A stretch of 64,000 bases of DNA from Rhodoferax saidenbachensis. Its GTDB lineage: Bacteria > Pseudomonadota > Gammaproteobacteria > Burkholderiales > Burkholderiaceae_C. Position numbers and translations under genes: made by a program. The notes under the pieces are model-generated. The model saw nothing but the letters and a program-made list of their open reading frames with translations, was not told the DNA's origin and searched no databases. Shown here piece after piece: positions 53,409-63,722 of the stretch; the first letter of the stretch is position 1, and each line of letters begins with the position of its first letter. The stretch covers positions 3,100,001-3,164,000 of the forward strand of contig NZ_CP019239.1 in assembly GCF_001955715.1 (NCBI RefSeq). The letters are read 5' to 3'.

Positions 53409-54083
53409 ATGGAGCGCAAACGCGCCCGCAGCCAGGAGGACAAGGACCAGCGCCGCGCCCACCTGGTGGCGGCCGCTGCGGAGTTGTTCGCCCAGGGGCA
53501 CTACGACACAGTCACCATCGCGCGCGTGGCAGATAGGGCGGGTGTGGCCAAAGGCACGGCGTACCTGTACTTCGCTAGCAAAGAGACCCTGTTTCTGGAG
53601 CTGGTACGGGCCGAGCTAACGCAATGGCTTGCCGCGCTGACCGCAAGCTTAGGCCGCGTGCGGTCAGCACAAGCAGCCGATGCGGTGGCCAAGGCCATTG
53701 CGCACAGCCTGGATGAGCGAGCCACGCTGCGCCGGCTGCTGGTGCTGCTGCATTCGGTGCTGGAGTTGAATATTGCGGAAGACACGGCACGCAGTTTCAA
53801 ACACTTCATGCGCGATCTGCTGCACGAGGTCAGCACCACCATTGCCCAGGCCATCCCCGGTCTGCGCCTCGAAGATGCCCAGACCCTGGTGCTGCAGACC
53901 CATGCACTGGTGATCAGTGTGACGCAGTTGTCCGAACCACCGGCCGTTGTGGCGCGTGTGATGGAGGCAGACCCCAGTCTGCACAGCATGCGGATTGCGT
54001 TTGAGCCCTTTGTGGCGCACACCTTGACCACCCTGCTGCGAGGCATGTTGCACCCGCGACCGGTGTCACCCAGAAAAGCTTAG
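53409..54083 (+). CDS. TetR family regulator of the iorAB operon
   Basis: 224 residues. TetR helix-turn-helix 'TIARVADRAGVAKGTAYLYFASKETLFLELV' near residues 35-65. It follows iorB by 32 bases on the same strand. The palindrome at 50597-50613 is the likely autoregulated operator. Its C-terminus overlaps the META gene by 4 bp on the other strand. Confidence 0.9.
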   Translation: MERKRARSQEDKDQRRAHLVAAAAELFAQGHYDTVTIARVADRAGVAKGTAYLYFASKETLFLELVRAELTQWLAALTASLGRVRSAQAADAVAKAIAHSLDERATLRRLLVLLHSVLELNIAEDTARSFKHFMRDLLHEVSTTIAQAIPGLRLEDAQTLVLQTHALVISVTQLSEPPAVVARVMEADPSLHSMRIAFEPFVAHTLTTLLRGMLHPRPVSPRKA

Positions 54084-54547
54084 TTAAGCCGCTCCAGCTT
54101 GACCAGTGGTTTGCCGGATGCATCCAGCAGCCACAGCTGGGTGCCCTCCAGACGTGCCTTGCGGGTCAACTCCAGGGCCATAAAGAACTTGTCTTCCTGA
54201 CCACCCGGCTCCGTCATGCACAACTTGCCGGTGGCAGCCAAACTGCCAAAACGCAGACTGTCCTGCTCCAGCACCGCACTACCGACAAAGTTATTGCACC
54301 CGCCGGAGCCCGCCACACGGTCAGTGCCCACCCAGCGCAGTTGTGGCCAGTTGCCGCGTGCGGCGCCCACACCGTCAATGAACCCTGCGCTCCAAACGCT
54401 GCCCGCCAAGACCTGCGCAGTGAGCACGGGCGCGGCAGAAGCTTTGGGTGTCGATGCGGTGGACTCGGGCTGGGGAGCGGGAACGGCACACGCTGCCAGC
54501 ACCATGGCCAGAGCAAGCGGCATGGCTATTTTCAAAAAGTGTTTCAT
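54080..54547 (-). CDS. META-domain lipoprotein
   Basis: 155 residues. Lipobox 'VLAACAVP' (Cys near 20), a Pro/Ser/Ala linker, then an HslJ-like META domain ('NWPQLRWVGTDRVAGSGGCNNFVGS'). Family members are envelope proteins tied to stress or novobiocin resistance. ATG 54547 gives the best signal. Confidence 0.85.
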   Translation of the reverse strand: MKHFLKIAMPLALAMVLAACAVPAPQPESTASTPKASAAPVLTAQVLAGSVWSAGFIDGVGAARGNWPQLRWVGTDRVAGSGGCNNFVGSAVLEQDSLRFGSLAATGKLCMTEPGGQEDKFFMALELTRKARLEGTQLWLLDASGKPLVKLERLN

Positions 54548-54558
54548 TGCGAGATCCT

Positions 54559-55107
54559 TCAAGCGTACACAGCCGCGTCAACAAACCGCTTGCCGAGCTG
54601 GTCTTTGGCGGAGAGTTGGGGGCCACCGGGAATCTCGGGCCAGGCAATGCCAATGTCCGGATCGTTCCAGGCAATGCACTGTTCATGCTCCGGGGCGTAG
54701 TAATCGGTGGTCTTGTAGAGAAATTCAGCCGACTCTGACAACACCACGAAACCGTGGCCAAAACCTGCGGGGACCCACAGCTGCTTTTTATTCTCTTCAG
54801 ACAATACACAACCAAACCATTTGCCAAAGTTGGGCGAAGACTTGCGCAGGTCCACCGCCACGTCAAACACTTCGCCTGCCACCGCCCGCACCAGCTTGCC
54901 CTGCGACTGCTGGATCTGGTAATGCAAGCCGCGCAGTACGCCACGCGCTGACTTGGAATGGTTGTCCTGCACAAACTGCACGTCCAGTCCGGTTGCCTGT
55001 GCAAAGACGCGCTGGTTGAAACTTTCGAAGAAAAACCCGCGGGTATCACCAAACACGCGCGGTTCAATCAGCAGAACCTCAGGCAAGGAAGTGGCGGTGA
55101 CTTTCAC
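54559..55107 (-). CDS. rfbC: dTDP-4-dehydrorhamnose 3,5-epimerase
   Basis: 182 residues, cupin fold. '[19 protein letters not shown]', '[18 protein letters not shown]' (active His) and '[24 protein letters not shown]'. Third step of dTDP-L-rhamnose synthesis. Overlaps rfbA by 4 bp. Last in the operon. Confidence 0.96.
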   Translation of the reverse strand: MKVTATSLPEVLLIEPRVFGDTRGFFFESFNQRVFAQATGLDVQFVQDNHSKSARGVLRGLHYQIQQSQGKLVRAVAGEVFDVAVDLRKSSPNFGKWFGCVLSEENKKQLWVPAGFGHGFVVLSESAEFLYKTTDYYAPEHEQCIAWNDPDIGIAWPEIPGGPQLSAKDQLGKRFVDAAVYA

Positions 55108-56015
55108 AGCGCTTTTCCCTCATTCAGCAGACCGAGCAGGTACTGCCCATAGCCGTTCTTGGCCAGCGGCTGCGCGAGGCGCTGCAACTGGGCGCTGTCA
55201 ATAAAACCATTGCGCCAGACGATTTCTTCCAGGCAGGCAATCTTCAGGCCCTGGCGCCGCTCCAGCGTGGCGATGAACTGCCCGGCTTCGAGCAGGCTGT
55301 CGTGCGTGCCAGTGTCCAGCCAGGCATACCCACGCTGCATGATCTGCACGCTCAAACTGCCTTGCTCCAAGTAAGCCTGGTTCACGGCGGTGATTTCCAG
55401 TTCGCCGCGCGCACTGGGTTTGACCGCCTTCGCAATGTCGACCACCTGGTTGTCGTAGAAATACAGGCCGGTCACCGCGTAGTTGCTTTGTGGCTTGGCG
55501 GGCTTTTCCTCGATGCTGCGGGCACGGCCATTCGCGTCAAACGCAACCACGCCATACCGTTCCGGGTCTTGCACATGGTAAGCAAACACGGTGGCGCCCT
55601 TCTCCTGCTGGTGCGCGTTGGCCAGCAGGGTGTGCAGGTCGTGGCCGTAGAAAATGTTGTCGCCCAGCACCAGCGCACTGTCGCTGTTGCCAATGAATTG
55701 CTCGCCAATGATGAAAGCCTGGGCCAGACCATCAGGGCTGGGTTGCACGGCGTATTCCAGATTGATGCCCCACTGGCTGCCGTCACCCAACAACTGCACG
55801 AAACGCGGCGTGTCTTGCGGCGTGCTGATGATGAGAATGTCGCGAATGCCTGCCAGCAACAGGGTGCTGAGCGGGTAATAAATCATGGGTTTGTCGTAAA
55901 TGGGCAGCAGCTGCTTGCTGATGGCCAGTGTGGCCGGGTGCAGGCGGGTGCCGGAGCCACCGGCCAGGATGATGCCTTTGCGGGGGCGGGCTGCGGGTTT
56001 AGAGCTTGGGGCCAT
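55104..56015 (-). CDS. rfbA: Glucose-1-phosphate thymidylyltransferase
   Basis: 303 residues. '[33 protein letters not shown]' is the nucleotide-binding signature. Makes dTDP-glucose. Its start overlaps the rfbD stop by 17 bases. Confidence 0.96.
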   Translation of the reverse strand: MAPSSKPAARPRKGIILAGGSGTRLHPATLAISKQLLPIYDKPMIYYPLSTLLLAGIRDILIISTPQDTPRFVQLLGDGSQWGINLEYAVQPSPDGLAQAFIIGEQFIGNSDSALVLGDNIFYGHDLHTLLANAHQQEKGATVFAYHVQDPERYGVVAFDANGRARSIEEKPAKPQSNYAVTGLYFYDNQVVDIAKAVKPSARGELEITAVNQAYLEQGSLSVQIMQRGYAWLDTGTHDSLLEAGQFIATLERRQGLKIACLEEIVWRNGFIDSAQLQRLAQPLAKNGYGQYLLGLLNEGKAL

Positions 56016-56931
56016 GGTCTATCTCGTTCAACATGCGTGTCACACCGACCTGCCAGGACGGCAACTGCAAGCCAAACACGGTCTGCAGTCTGGTGGTGTT
56101 CAAACGCGAATTATGCGGACGCCGGGCGGCCGTGGGGAAAGCAGAGCTGGCCACCGGGTTGACTGTTTTCGCTACTATTTTTATAGCTGGTTGCGCAATC
56201 ACTGCCTGGGCTAACACGTAATTTGCATAAGAAAACCAACTGGTGGTGCCGGAAGCCGCCAGGTGGTAGATACCGGCCAGGCGCAGCGCCGCATCTGCGC
56301 CGGCCCCACGGACCTGGCCCAAGGCCTGCGCAGTTACATCGGCAATCAGGTCGGCACCGGTAGGCGACCCGATCTGGTCGTCGATCACATTCAGCGTGTC
56401 GCGGGTCTGCGCCAGGCGCAACATGGTCTTGGCAAAGTTGTTGCCGCGCGCGGCGTACACCCAGCAGGTGCGAAAAATCAGATGCCGCGGACAAGCTGCG
56501 GCAATGGCTTGCTCGCCTTCGAGCTTGGTGCGGCCATACACACTCAAGGGGCCGGTGGCATCGCTCTCTTGCCACGGAGTTTCTCCGTTGCCATCAAACA
56601 CATAGTCGGTGCTGTAGTGGACCAGCCAGGCACCGAGTGCTTCTGCCTCTTGTGCCAGCACGCCAGGGGCCTGGGCATTGAGCAGGTGTGCCAACTCCAG
56701 CTCGCTCTCGGCTTTGTCCACTGCCGTATGGGCAGCGGCATTCACAATCACGTTGGGACGCAGTTGGCGCACTGTGGCACGCAGGCCGTCCAGATTGGTC
56801 AAGTCACCGCACAAACCATCCGGGTTCTGCAAGGCGTTTCGCCCCAGGGCGACGACTTCACCCAGCGGCGCCAGGCTGCGCTGCAGCTCCCAACCGACCT
56901 GGCCGTCGCGGCCGAGCAAGAGGATTTTCAT
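55999..56931 (-). CDS. rfbD: dTDP-4-dehydrorhamnose reductase, with repeat-derived segment
   Basis: 310 residues, SDR fold. '[20 protein letters not shown]' at the N-terminus and '[11 protein letters not shown]' and '[13 protein letters not shown]' downstream. Final step to dTDP-L-rhamnose. A 60-bp repeat copy (56170-56231) encodes residues in '[18 protein letters not shown]', between the active-site and C-terminal parts, without obvious length change. Confidence 0.94.
   Translation of the reverse strand: MKILLLGRDGQVGWELQRSLAPLGEVVALGRNALQNPDGLCGDLTNLDGLRATVRQLRPNVIVNAAAHTAVDKAESELELAHLLNAQAPGVLAQEAEALGAWLVHYSTDYVFDGNGETPWQESDATGPLSVYGRTKLEGEQAIAAACPRHLIFRTCWVYAARGNNFAKTMLRLAQTRDTLNVIDDQIGSPTGADLIADVTAQALGQVRGAGADAALRLAGIYHLAASGTTSWFSYANYVLAQAVIAQPAIKIVAKTVNPVASSAFPTAARRPHNSRLNTTRLQTVFGLQLPSWQVGVTRMLNEIDHGPKL
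56170..56231 (+). repeat. 60-bp dispersed repeat, copy 8 (in rfbD)
   Basis: CGCTACTATTTTTATAGCTG, then GTTGCGCAATCACTGCCTGG and GCTAACACG. It is antisense relative to rfbD, which reads through it in frame. Confidence 0.75.
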
Positions 56932-58001
56932 GCGCGGCCGTATTGCGTTTGCAACCAGTCGCGGTAACCACCGCTTTGCACGTTGGCCACCCAATCCTGG
57001 TTGGACAGATACCACTGCACGGTCTTGGCGATGCCCGACGCAAAGGTTTCAGCGGGCTTCCAGCCCAGCTCTTTCTCGATCTTGCTCGCGTCAATGGCGT
57101 AACGCCGATCGTGGCCCGGGCGGTCGGCCACAAAGGCCATTTGCTCCACATACGGCTTGCCGTCTGCACGTGGACGCTGGGCATCGAGCAAACCACAGAT
57201 GGTGCGCACGATGTCGATATTGGCCTGTTCGTTCCAGCCGCCAATGTTGTAGGTCTCTCCCACACGGCCCGCTTCCAGCACGCGGCGGATGGCGCTGCAG
57301 TGGTCCTTGACGTAGAGCCAGTCGCGGATCTGCTGGCCGTCGCCGTACACCGGCAGCGATTTACCGGCCAGCGCGTTGACGATCATCAACGGGATCAGTT
57401 TTTCAGGAAAGTGGTAGGGGCCGTAGTTGTTGGAGCAATTGGTGGTCAGCACCGGCAGGCCATAGGTGTGGTGCCAGGCGCGCACCAGGTGGTCGCTGGC
57501 GGCCTTGCTGGCGCTGTAGGGGCTGTTGGGTTCATGCGGATTGCGCTCGGTGAAGGCCGGGTCGTCCTTGGCCAACGATCCGTAGATCTCGTCAGTGGAG
57601 ACATGCAAGAAGCGGAACTGCGCCTTGGGTGCTTCGGGCAAGGCACTCCACCAGGTACGCACCGACTCCAGCAACTGGAACGTGCCCACGATATTGTTCT
57701 GCACAAACGCTTCCGGGCCGTGGATGCTGCGGTCCACATGTGACTCGGCGGCAAAGTTCAGGATGGCGCGTGGCTGGTGGGTGCTGAGCAGTTGACCCAA
57801 CAAAACCGTATCGGCAATGTCACCCTTCACAAACACATGGCGCGCGTCGCCCTGCAGACTGGCCAGGTTCTGCAGATTGCCTGCATAGCTGAGTTTGTCC
57901 AGGTTGACCACTGTCTCATCCCCGTACTCGGAACTGGCCAGCCAGTCCAGCACAAAGTTGGAGCCTATAAACCCGGCGCCACCGGTCACAAGAATTGTCA
58001 T
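56928..58001 (-). CDS. rfbB: dTDP-glucose 4,6-dehydratase
   Basis: 357 residues, extended SDR. '[20 protein letters not shown]' with the Rossmann GGAGFIG, '[13 protein letters not shown]' with the Thr-Asp-Glu catalytic set, '[15 protein letters not shown]' with Tyr-x3-Lys. Second step of the pathway; overlaps rfbD by 4 bp. Confidence 0.96.
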   Translation of the reverse strand: MTILVTGGAGFIGSNFVLDWLASSEYGDETVVNLDKLSYAGNLQNLASLQGDARHVFVKGDIADTVLLGQLLSTHQPRAILNFAAESHVDRSIHGPEAFVQNNIVGTFQLLESVRTWWSALPEAPKAQFRFLHVSTDEIYGSLAKDDPAFTERNPHEPNSPYSASKAASDHLVRAWHHTYGLPVLTTNCSNNYGPYHFPEKLIPLMIVNALAGKSLPVYGDGQQIRDWLYVKDHCSAIRRVLEAGRVGETYNIGGWNEQANIDIVRTICGLLDAQRPRADGKPYVEQMAFVADRPGHDRRYAIDASKIEKELGWKPAETFASGIAKTVQWYLSNQDWVANVQSGGYRDWLQTQYGRA

Positions 58002-58026
58002 GCGTTCACCCGCTTCATTTTTTGGT

Positions 58027-59130
58027 TCAAGCCCTTGCGTCACTCCAGCGCAAGGCGCTGTTGTCGTCACCCCGGTAAATGGTTGTACCGGAACTGTCCA
58101 CACAGTAATGCGGAGAAATAACCATGTTTTCAAAGTGCATGCCCGCACCGATCCGCGTGTACTCAAACAACACGCTGCGGGTGACCGAGGCACCCGCACG
58201 GACATGGCTGCCATGGCCTATCCAGGCCGGCCCGGTGATGGTGGCGCCAGGCTCCAGGCACACGCTGGAGCCGATATACACCGGCCCCTGAATAGTGACG
58301 GTGTTCCAGTCTATCGGCGTGTTCAGGCCCACCCATACGCCAGGACGCACTTCGTGGCCCGGCATGGTCATGTGCGCCACCTCGCCCTGCATCACGCGCT
58401 GCAGAACCGACCAGTAATCACTGACCCGGCCAATATCAATCCAGTTGAACGCCTGGTTCTGCACGTAAAAAGGAAGTCCTTTTTCGACCAGTAGCGGAAA
58501 GAGCTGGGAGCCAATATCAAAGGTCTGCGCCGGTGGCACCAGGGACAACACTTCCGGCTCAAAAATGTAGATCCCGGTGCTGGCGAGGGTGGATTTGGCT
58601 TGTGCAGGCGTGGGTTTTTCCTGAAAGGACTGCACCCGTCCGGCGGCGTCGGCCACGACCACGCCATAGTTTGCCACCTGCTCACGCGGCACATCCAGCG
58701 CAATCACACTGGCCACGGCGCCCTGCTGGCGGTGCTGTGCCAAGGCAGCACCAATATCCAGATCCACCAGCGCGTCACCACACAGTACCAGTGTGGTTTC
58801 GTCAAAAAAACCGGAAAAGTCCTGGATGCGGCGCATGCCGCCCGCAGAGCCCATAGGATGGGGCGTGATCTCTCCGTGGTCCAGCATCCCTTCGTAGGAA
58901 TAGCCCAGCTCGACGCCCCAACGGCGGCCATCACCAAAGTACTCTTCAATCTTGCGGTGGTGGTAGGCCACGTTGACCATGATCTGGCGCACGCCGTGGC
59001 GTGCCATATGTTCGATCAGGTACTCCATGACGGGCTTACCGAGGATGGGCACCATGGGTTTGGGCAAATCCCGGGTCAGGGGACGCACCCGTGTGCCCTG
59101 ACCAGCAGCCAGAATCATTCCCTTGGTCAT
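58027..59130 (-). CDS. Sugar-nucleotidyltransferase with left-handed beta-helix tail
   Basis: 367 residues. '[38 protein letters not shown]' is the nucleotidyltransferase signature; a hexapeptide-repeat C-terminus follows ('[30 protein letters not shown]'). Most like mannose-1-phosphate guanylyltransferase of the ManC/MPG type, but base specificity is not clear from sequence. 25 bases upstream of rfbB, so probably one operon with the rfb genes. ATG 59130 chosen; the long frame upstream overlaps the PAP2 promoter. Confidence 0.85.
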   Translation of the reverse strand: MTKGMILAAGQGTRVRPLTRDLPKPMVPILGKPVMEYLIEHMARHGVRQIMVNVAYHHRKIEEYFGDGRRWGVELGYSYEGMLDHGEITPHPMGSAGGMRRIQDFSGFFDETTLVLCGDALVDLDIGAALAQHRQQGAVASVIALDVPREQVANYGVVVADAAGRVQSFQEKPTPAQAKSTLASTGIYIFEPEVLSLVPPAQTFDIGSQLFPLLVEKGLPFYVQNQAFNWIDIGRVSDYWSVLQRVMQGEVAHMTMPGHEVRPGVWVGLNTPIDWNTVTIQGPVYIGSSVCLEPGATITGPAWIGHGSHVRAGASVTRSVLFEYTRIGAGMHFENMVISPHYCVDSSGTTIYRGDDNSALRWSDARA

Positions 59131-59154
59131 TCGTGCGTGTTCCTGTGGTGTGAT

Positions 59155-59174
59155 GGCCTGCGCAAATGCAGGCC
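59155..59174. promoter_or_regulatory. Palindrome upstream of the polysaccharide operon
   Basis: GGCCTGC-GCAAAT-GCAGGCC, perfect 7-bp arms, 24 bases before the nucleotidyltransferase start. Could be an operator or a 5'-leader hairpin. Confidence 0.35.
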
Positions 59175-59252
59175 CTTGCGACGAGTTTAAAGCAAGCCCC
59201 GCATGCAAATCACCGACAATGGCAGCCCGTACCAACCCACCCCAGCCAGCCT

Positions 59253-59960
59253 ATGCGCGCTCCGGACTCCAGCCCCACCACGCCCCGCACACCCCCGCTT
59301 TTCTGGTGGGTGTTGGGGCTGCTGATTCTGCTGGCGTTGGTCCCTACCCTCTGGACCACTTGGGACCTGCGTGCCGCGGCCCTGTTTGCCGGGCCCGAGG
59401 CGCGTTTCACCTCCGTGCAGTGGTGGTGGGTGGAATGGATCAACTTCTATGTGCCCGCGGCCTTTCGTGTGCTGCTGCTGCTTGCATTTGGGGGCTGGAT
59501 TTGGGCGTCGCTCAAACCTGCCCTGAAGGCCTGGCGCCTGCCTCTGGCCTTTGTGGTGTTGTCAGGCATTTTGGGACCGGGCTTGCTGGTGAATAGCGGC
59601 TTCAAGGACAACTGGCAGCGCGCCCGCCCCTACCAGGTGCAGGAATTTGGCGGCACCCAAGCATTCACCCGGGCCGCCGTGATCACAGACCAGTGCGATA
59701 ACAACTGCTCTTTTGTCAGCGGCCATGTGGCCTGCGGTTTCTTCTGGGTAAGCCTGATGCTGGTGCAGCGCCGCCGACAAATCGGGTGGGCAGCAGGCGG
59801 TCTGCTCGCAGGAGGTGCCATCGGCTTCGCCCGCATGTCCGACATGGCCCACTGGTTGAGTGATGTGTTGTGGGCGGGGCCCATCACCTTGCTGTGCAGT
59901 TGGCTGGTCTGGAAGGTTTTGCAGCGCCTCTACGCTGAGAGCACACCCGTTACACAGTAG
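59253..59960 (+). CDS. PAP2-family membrane phosphatase
   Basis: 235 residues with about six membrane helices. Catalytic motifs 'KDNWQRARP', 'FVSGHVACG' and 'RMSDMAHWLSD'. It should dephosphorylate a lipid phosphate such as lipid A or undecaprenyl pyrophosphate; which one is not certain. Adjacent to the polysaccharide genes, fitting envelope recycling. ATG 59253 precedes the first membrane segment. Confidence 0.9.
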   Translation: MRAPDSSPTTPRTPPLFWWVLGLLILLALVPTLWTTWDLRAAALFAGPEARFTSVQWWWVEWINFYVPAAFRVLLLLAFGGWIWASLKPALKAWRLPLAFVVLSGILGPGLLVNSGFKDNWQRARPYQVQEFGGTQAFTRAAVITDQCDNNCSFVSGHVACGFFWVSLMLVQRRRQIGWAAGGLLAGGAIGFARMSDMAHWLSDVLWAGPITLLCSWLVWKVLQRLYAESTPVTQ

Positions 59961-59964
59961 CGGG

Positions 59965-60903
59965 TTACAACAAACCGCTGTGTACCGTGGGGTAGCGCAA
60001 CCGCAAGCCCAGTTCACGCTTCAAACGGGTGTTTACAAGGCGCCTGGACTCCCCCATGAAACTCAGCAACTGCAATGACAGTTGTTGCCCCGCACCGGCA
60101 CGTGCCACGCGGGGTGGGCGCGGCAGCCCGTAGAGGTCTGCTGCCAAGTCAAAGTAGTCACCCATCTTCAGCACCGTATCGTCATTGACGTTGTAGACCC
60201 TTTGCGCTCCCCCACGCCAGAGCGCCAGCACGCAGGCACGCGCCAAGTCATCTGCATGGATATGGTTGGTGTACACGTCGTCCGCCGCCTGGAGTACGGG
60301 TGTGCCCTTGAGCAGACGCGTGCGCGGCGTACCGCCCTCACGGTCTGGCGCGTAAATGCCGGGAATACGCAGGATGCTGCTGCGCACCCCCGTGGCACGT
60401 CCAAAAAAGCGCAGATTTTGCTCAGCATCGACACGACGCATCGCCCGGGGCGTATCGGCATTCACGGCGCGTGACTCCGCCACCCAAGCCCCATCACAAT
60501 TCCCGTACACCCCGCTGGTGGAGCCATACACCACGCTGCGGGGCAGACCACGCCTGCGCAGCGTTTGCAACAAACTACGGGTGCGCGGATCCGTCCAGCC
60601 CTCACCCGGCGGCGGGGCCAGATGCACGACCCGCGTCGCCAGACCCGCAAGACGCCGGACTGTGGCGGCTTGGTCCAGATTGCCCAGCAAAGGCGTCACG
60701 CCCTGCGCGCGCAAAGCGGCGACCCGGGTGACATTGGAGGTGAGCGCCAGCAGACGCACACGGGGCTGCAGGTTGCGGGCAACGCGCTGGCCGACATCAC
60801 CACACCCAACCACCAGCACACGCTCGCGCCGAAATCGCGCAGGCAGCGCGCCGAGTGGGCTTTGGTTTGAAGGCAAAATCGCAGGCTGTCCAGAAAATCC
60901 CAA
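59965..60903 (-). CDS. NAD(P)-binding SDR (YeeZ-like)
   Basis: 312 residues in the open frame. 'RVLVVGCGDVGQRVARNL' (nucleotide-binding GxGxxG variant), 'VVYGSTSGVYGNCDG', 'ILRIPGIYAPDREGG' and 'RVYNVNDDTVLKMGDYFDLAADLYG'. Function unknown. The frame begins with TTG at 60903; a TTG at 60876 or a GTG near residue 29 is also possible. Confidence 0.8.
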   Translation of the reverse strand: MGFSGQPAILPSNQSPLGALPARFRRERVLVVGCGDVGQRVARNLQPRVRLLALTSNVTRVAALRAQGVTPLLGNLDQAATVRRLAGLATRVVHLAPPPGEGWTDPRTRSLLQTLRRRGLPRSVVYGSTSGVYGNCDGAWVAESRAVNADTPRAMRRVDAEQNLRFFGRATGVRSSILRIPGIYAPDREGGTPRTRLLKGTPVLQAADDVYTNHIHADDLARACVLALWRGGAQRVYNVNDDTVLKMGDYFDLAADLYGLPRPPRVARAGAGQQLSLQLLSFMGESRRLVNTRLKRELGLRLRYPTVHSGLL

Positions 60904-60916
60904 GGATACCCAAAAG

Positions 60917-61969
60917 ATGAGCGCACCCGCGGCAGGCTCTGCCCCCTATTCCGTCACCGTACAGCCCAGCGGCCGCGTTTTCAGCGTGGATGCCGGGGAA
61001 TCGGTGCTGGCAGCCGGCATTCGCTCAGGCGTGGGTTTGCCCTATGGCTGCAAGGACGGCGCCTGCGGCTCCTGCAAATGCAAGAAGCTTTCGGGTACGG
61101 TCATACACACCAACCACCAGACCAAGGCGCTGAGCCCTCAGGAAGAGGCCGATGGTTATGTGCTGACCTGCTGCGCCCAGCCGCAAACGGACGTGGTGCT
61201 GGAATCCCGCCAGGTGACCGAACTGGGTGCGCTGCCCATCAAACGCATGCCCACCCGGGTCACCACACTGCAACGCCTGTCCGATGACGTCATGGTGCTG
61301 CAACTGCAACTGCCCGCCAACGACACCTTTGCCTACCGGGCCGGGCAGTACATCGAATTTATCCTGCGCGATGGTGCGCGGCGCAGCTACTCCATGGCCA
61401 ATGCACCGCACAACGGCCCCGGTGTGGAACTGCACATCCGCCATATGCCCGGCGGCAAGTTCACCGACCATGTGTTTGGCGCCATGAAGGAAAAGGAAAT
61501 CCTGCGGGTCGAAGGGCCGTATGGTTCCTTCTTTTTACGTGAGGATTCCGACAAGCCCATCATCCTGCTCGCCTCGGGCACCGGTTTTGCGCCGGTCAAA
61601 GCCCTGCTCGAACAACTGCAGCACCTGAACTCCACCCGCCCTGTCACGCTGTACTGGGGTGGACGGCGTCCTGCTGATCTGTACATGGACGCCTGGCTGC
61701 GCGCGCAGTTGCCCGCCATGCCGCATCTGCGTTATGTGCCTGTGGTTTCCAATGCGCTGCCCGACGACCAATGGACCGGGCGCACCGGTTTTGTACACCG
61801 CGCCGTATTGCAGGACTTTGCCGACCTCTCGGGACATCAGGTGTACGCCTGTGGTGCGCCGATCGTGGTGGAGTCCGCCAAGGCCGATTTCTGCGCCACG
61901 GGTGGACTGCCCGAAGAAGAGTTTTTTGCTGACGCGTTCACCTCGGAAGCGGACAAACATGGCGCGTAG
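60917..61969 (+). CDS. Ferredoxin-type reductase, CDP-6-deoxy-delta-3,4-glucoseen reductase family
   Basis: 350 residues. N-terminal plant-type [2Fe-2S] domain ('YGCKDGACGSCKCKKLSG' with a further Cys at 'LTCCAQPQ'), then FAD domain ('RSYSMAN'), then NAD domain ('ILLASGTGFAPVKALLEQL' and 'VYACGAPIVVESA'). A common electron-transfer reductase; the partner is unknown. The rfb pathway nearby does not require it. Confidence 0.9.
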   Translation: MSAPAAGSAPYSVTVQPSGRVFSVDAGESVLAAGIRSGVGLPYGCKDGACGSCKCKKLSGTVIHTNHQTKALSPQEEADGYVLTCCAQPQTDVVLESRQVTELGALPIKRMPTRVTTLQRLSDDVMVLQLQLPANDTFAYRAGQYIEFILRDGARRSYSMANAPHNGPGVELHIRHMPGGKFTDHVFGAMKEKEILRVEGPYGSFFLREDSDKPIILLASGTGFAPVKALLEQLQHLNSTRPVTLYWGGRRPADLYMDAWLRAQLPAMPHLRYVPVVSNALPDDQWTGRTGFVHRAVLQDFADLSGHQVYACGAPIVVESAKADFCATGGLPEEEFFADAFTSEADKHGA

Positions 61970-62012
61970 CGCCGGGACTCAGCCACAAACACGCGGACTG
62001 AACGCTGCGATT

Positions 62013-62079
62013 TGCTACTGAATTCATAGCTGCTTACGCAATCCCCATGAGGGATACAGCCCGATTTGGCTTGTATTTT
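62013..62079 (+). repeat. 60-bp dispersed repeat, copy 9
   Basis: TGCTACTGAATTCATAGCTG, CTTACGCAATCCCCATGAGG and GATACAGCCCGA. It fills most of the 121-base gap between two convergent genes. Confidence 0.75.
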
Positions 62080-62090
62080 GTGTGCAGCTA

Positions 62091-62975
62091 TTAGCTCTGC
62101 ACCGCGACTTCGGCGGGTGCTGGGCGCCACTCGCTAAGCACCACGGCACACACCACCATGGCGCCGCCCAGAGCCGCGCGCAGGGTCAAGGCCTCTGCCA
62201 GCCACATCCACGCAAACAATGCCGCAAACACCGGCTCCATGGCGTAAATCAGCGCGGCCTTGTCGGCCGCAACTGCGCGTTGTGCCCAGGCCTGCAAAAA
62301 CAGCATGCCGGCCGTCGCCACCACACCCAGATAGGCCAGACCCCAGAGAATCTCGGCGTTCAGGCGGGATGGCAGGGTTTGCAGTTTGTCCGTGCCCCAC
62401 GCATCCAGCAGCATCCAGACACAGGCCAGACCCGCCATCCAGACAATTTGCGCAGCCGCAAGCTGGCGCGGCTGGTGGCGTGCAGCCCTTTGGGACAACA
62501 CAATCACATACAGCGCGTAGGCCAGCGCACCGAACACCGTGGCCGCATCGGCCAGCAGGTTCGCACCACCGTCCCACGACATCAAACCAATACCGGCACA
62601 GGCCAAAGCGGCGGCCAGCAACATCACCAGCGTTGGGCGGGCGCCAAAGGCCATCCCCAGCAGCGGCACCATCAACACGTTGAGGCTGGTCAGAAAGGCG
62701 CTGCGGTTGGAGGAGATGTACTCAAGACCGAATGCCTGCGCCACATACGACACCAGCACCAGCGCACCCAGCAGGCCGCCGTCCCGCCAGGTGTGGCGTG
62801 GCAGCCGCAGGGCAAAAGGCGCCATGCATACGGCAGCCAGCATGAAGCGCAGGGCCGAGACCTCCACCCCGCTTAGCTGCGCGGTAGCGATCTTCAGGAC
62901 CGGAAAGGTGGCACCCCAGACCAGGGTGACCAGCAACAACGCCAGGACGTGGATATTCACCCGAGCCCAAACCAC
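62091..62975 (-). CDS. DMT-family (EamA) membrane transporter
   Basis: 294 residues with ten membrane helices in two EamA halves; 'LLLVTLVWGATFPVLKIA' starts the first and 'LIYAMEPVFAALFAWMWLAE' belongs to the second. Likely exports small metabolites; substrate unknown. Starts at GTG 62975 or GTG 62960. Confidence 0.85.
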   Translation of the reverse strand: MVWARVNIHVLALLLVTLVWGATFPVLKIATAQLSGVEVSALRFMLAAVCMAPFALRLPRHTWRDGGLLGALVLVSYVAQAFGLEYISSNRSAFLTSLNVLMVPLLGMAFGARPTLVMLLAAALACAGIGLMSWDGGANLLADAATVFGALAYALYVIVLSQRAARHQPRQLAAAQIVWMAGLACVWMLLDAWGTDKLQTLPSRLNAEILWGLAYLGVVATAGMLFLQAWAQRAVAADKAALIYAMEPVFAALFAWMWLAEALTLRAALGGAMVVCAVVLSEWRPAPAEVAVQS

Positions 62976-62984
62976 CGCAGCGTT

Positions 62985-63704
62985 TTATTCGCCCAGGTAG
63001 GCGGCACGCACCTTGGGGTCGTTGAGCATCTGCTTGGCATCACCACTCATGGTGACGATACCAGACTCCATCACATAACCACGGTTGGCAATCGACAACG
63101 CGCGGCTGGCGTTTTGCTCCACCAGCAGCACGGTCACGCCTTGGGCGTAGACGTCTTTCACCACCTCAAAGATCTTGTCGACCATGATGGGCGACAGACC
63201 CATGGAAGGCTCGTCCAGCAGCAGCACCTTGGGACGGCTCATGAGCGCACGGCCCATGGCCAGCATCTGCTGCTCACCGCCCGACATGGTGCCGGCCAGT
63301 TGGTCCTTGCGTTCACGCAGGCGCGGGAAGATGGTGAACATCTTTTCGATATCCTGCGCAATGCCGTCCTTGTCGTCACGGATGTAGGCACCCATCTGCA
63401 GGTTTTCGGTGATGGTCATGCGGGTGAACACACCACGGCCTTCCGGCACCATGGCCAGGCCCTGCTTGACCAGATCCCAGGGGCCCTGGCCCTTGATGCT
63501 CTTGCCCATGTATTCAATATCACCACCGGCGATTCCCAGCGTACCGGTGATGGCCTTCATGGTGGTGGTCTTGCCGGCGCCGTTGGAACCGATCAGGGAG
63601 ACCAGTTCGCCTTCGTGCACTTCGAAATCCACACCCTTCACGGCCTGGATGCCACCGTAGGACACCTTGAGGCCCGTCACTTTGAGCAAAGTTTTGCTTG
63701 TCAT
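62985..63704 (-). CDS. livF: Branched-chain amino acid ABC transporter, ATP-binding protein LivF
   Basis: 239 residues. Walker A 'GSNGAGKTTTM', signature 'LAGTMSGGEQQMLAMGRALM', Walker B 'VLLLDEPSMGLS'. Pairs with LivG upstream; the permeases and binding protein lie outside the window. Confidence 0.93.
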   Translation of the reverse strand: MTSKTLLKVTGLKVSYGGIQAVKGVDFEVHEGELVSLIGSNGAGKTTTMKAITGTLGIAGGDIEYMGKSIKGQGPWDLVKQGLAMVPEGRGVFTRMTITENLQMGAYIRDDKDGIAQDIEKMFTIFPRLRERKDQLAGTMSGGEQQMLAMGRALMSRPKVLLLDEPSMGLSPIMVDKIFEVVKDVYAQGVTVLLVEQNASRALSIANRGYVMESGIVTMSGDAKQMLNDPKVRAAYLGE

Positions 63705-63722
63705 TCTTGTTCCTTCGGGGGC

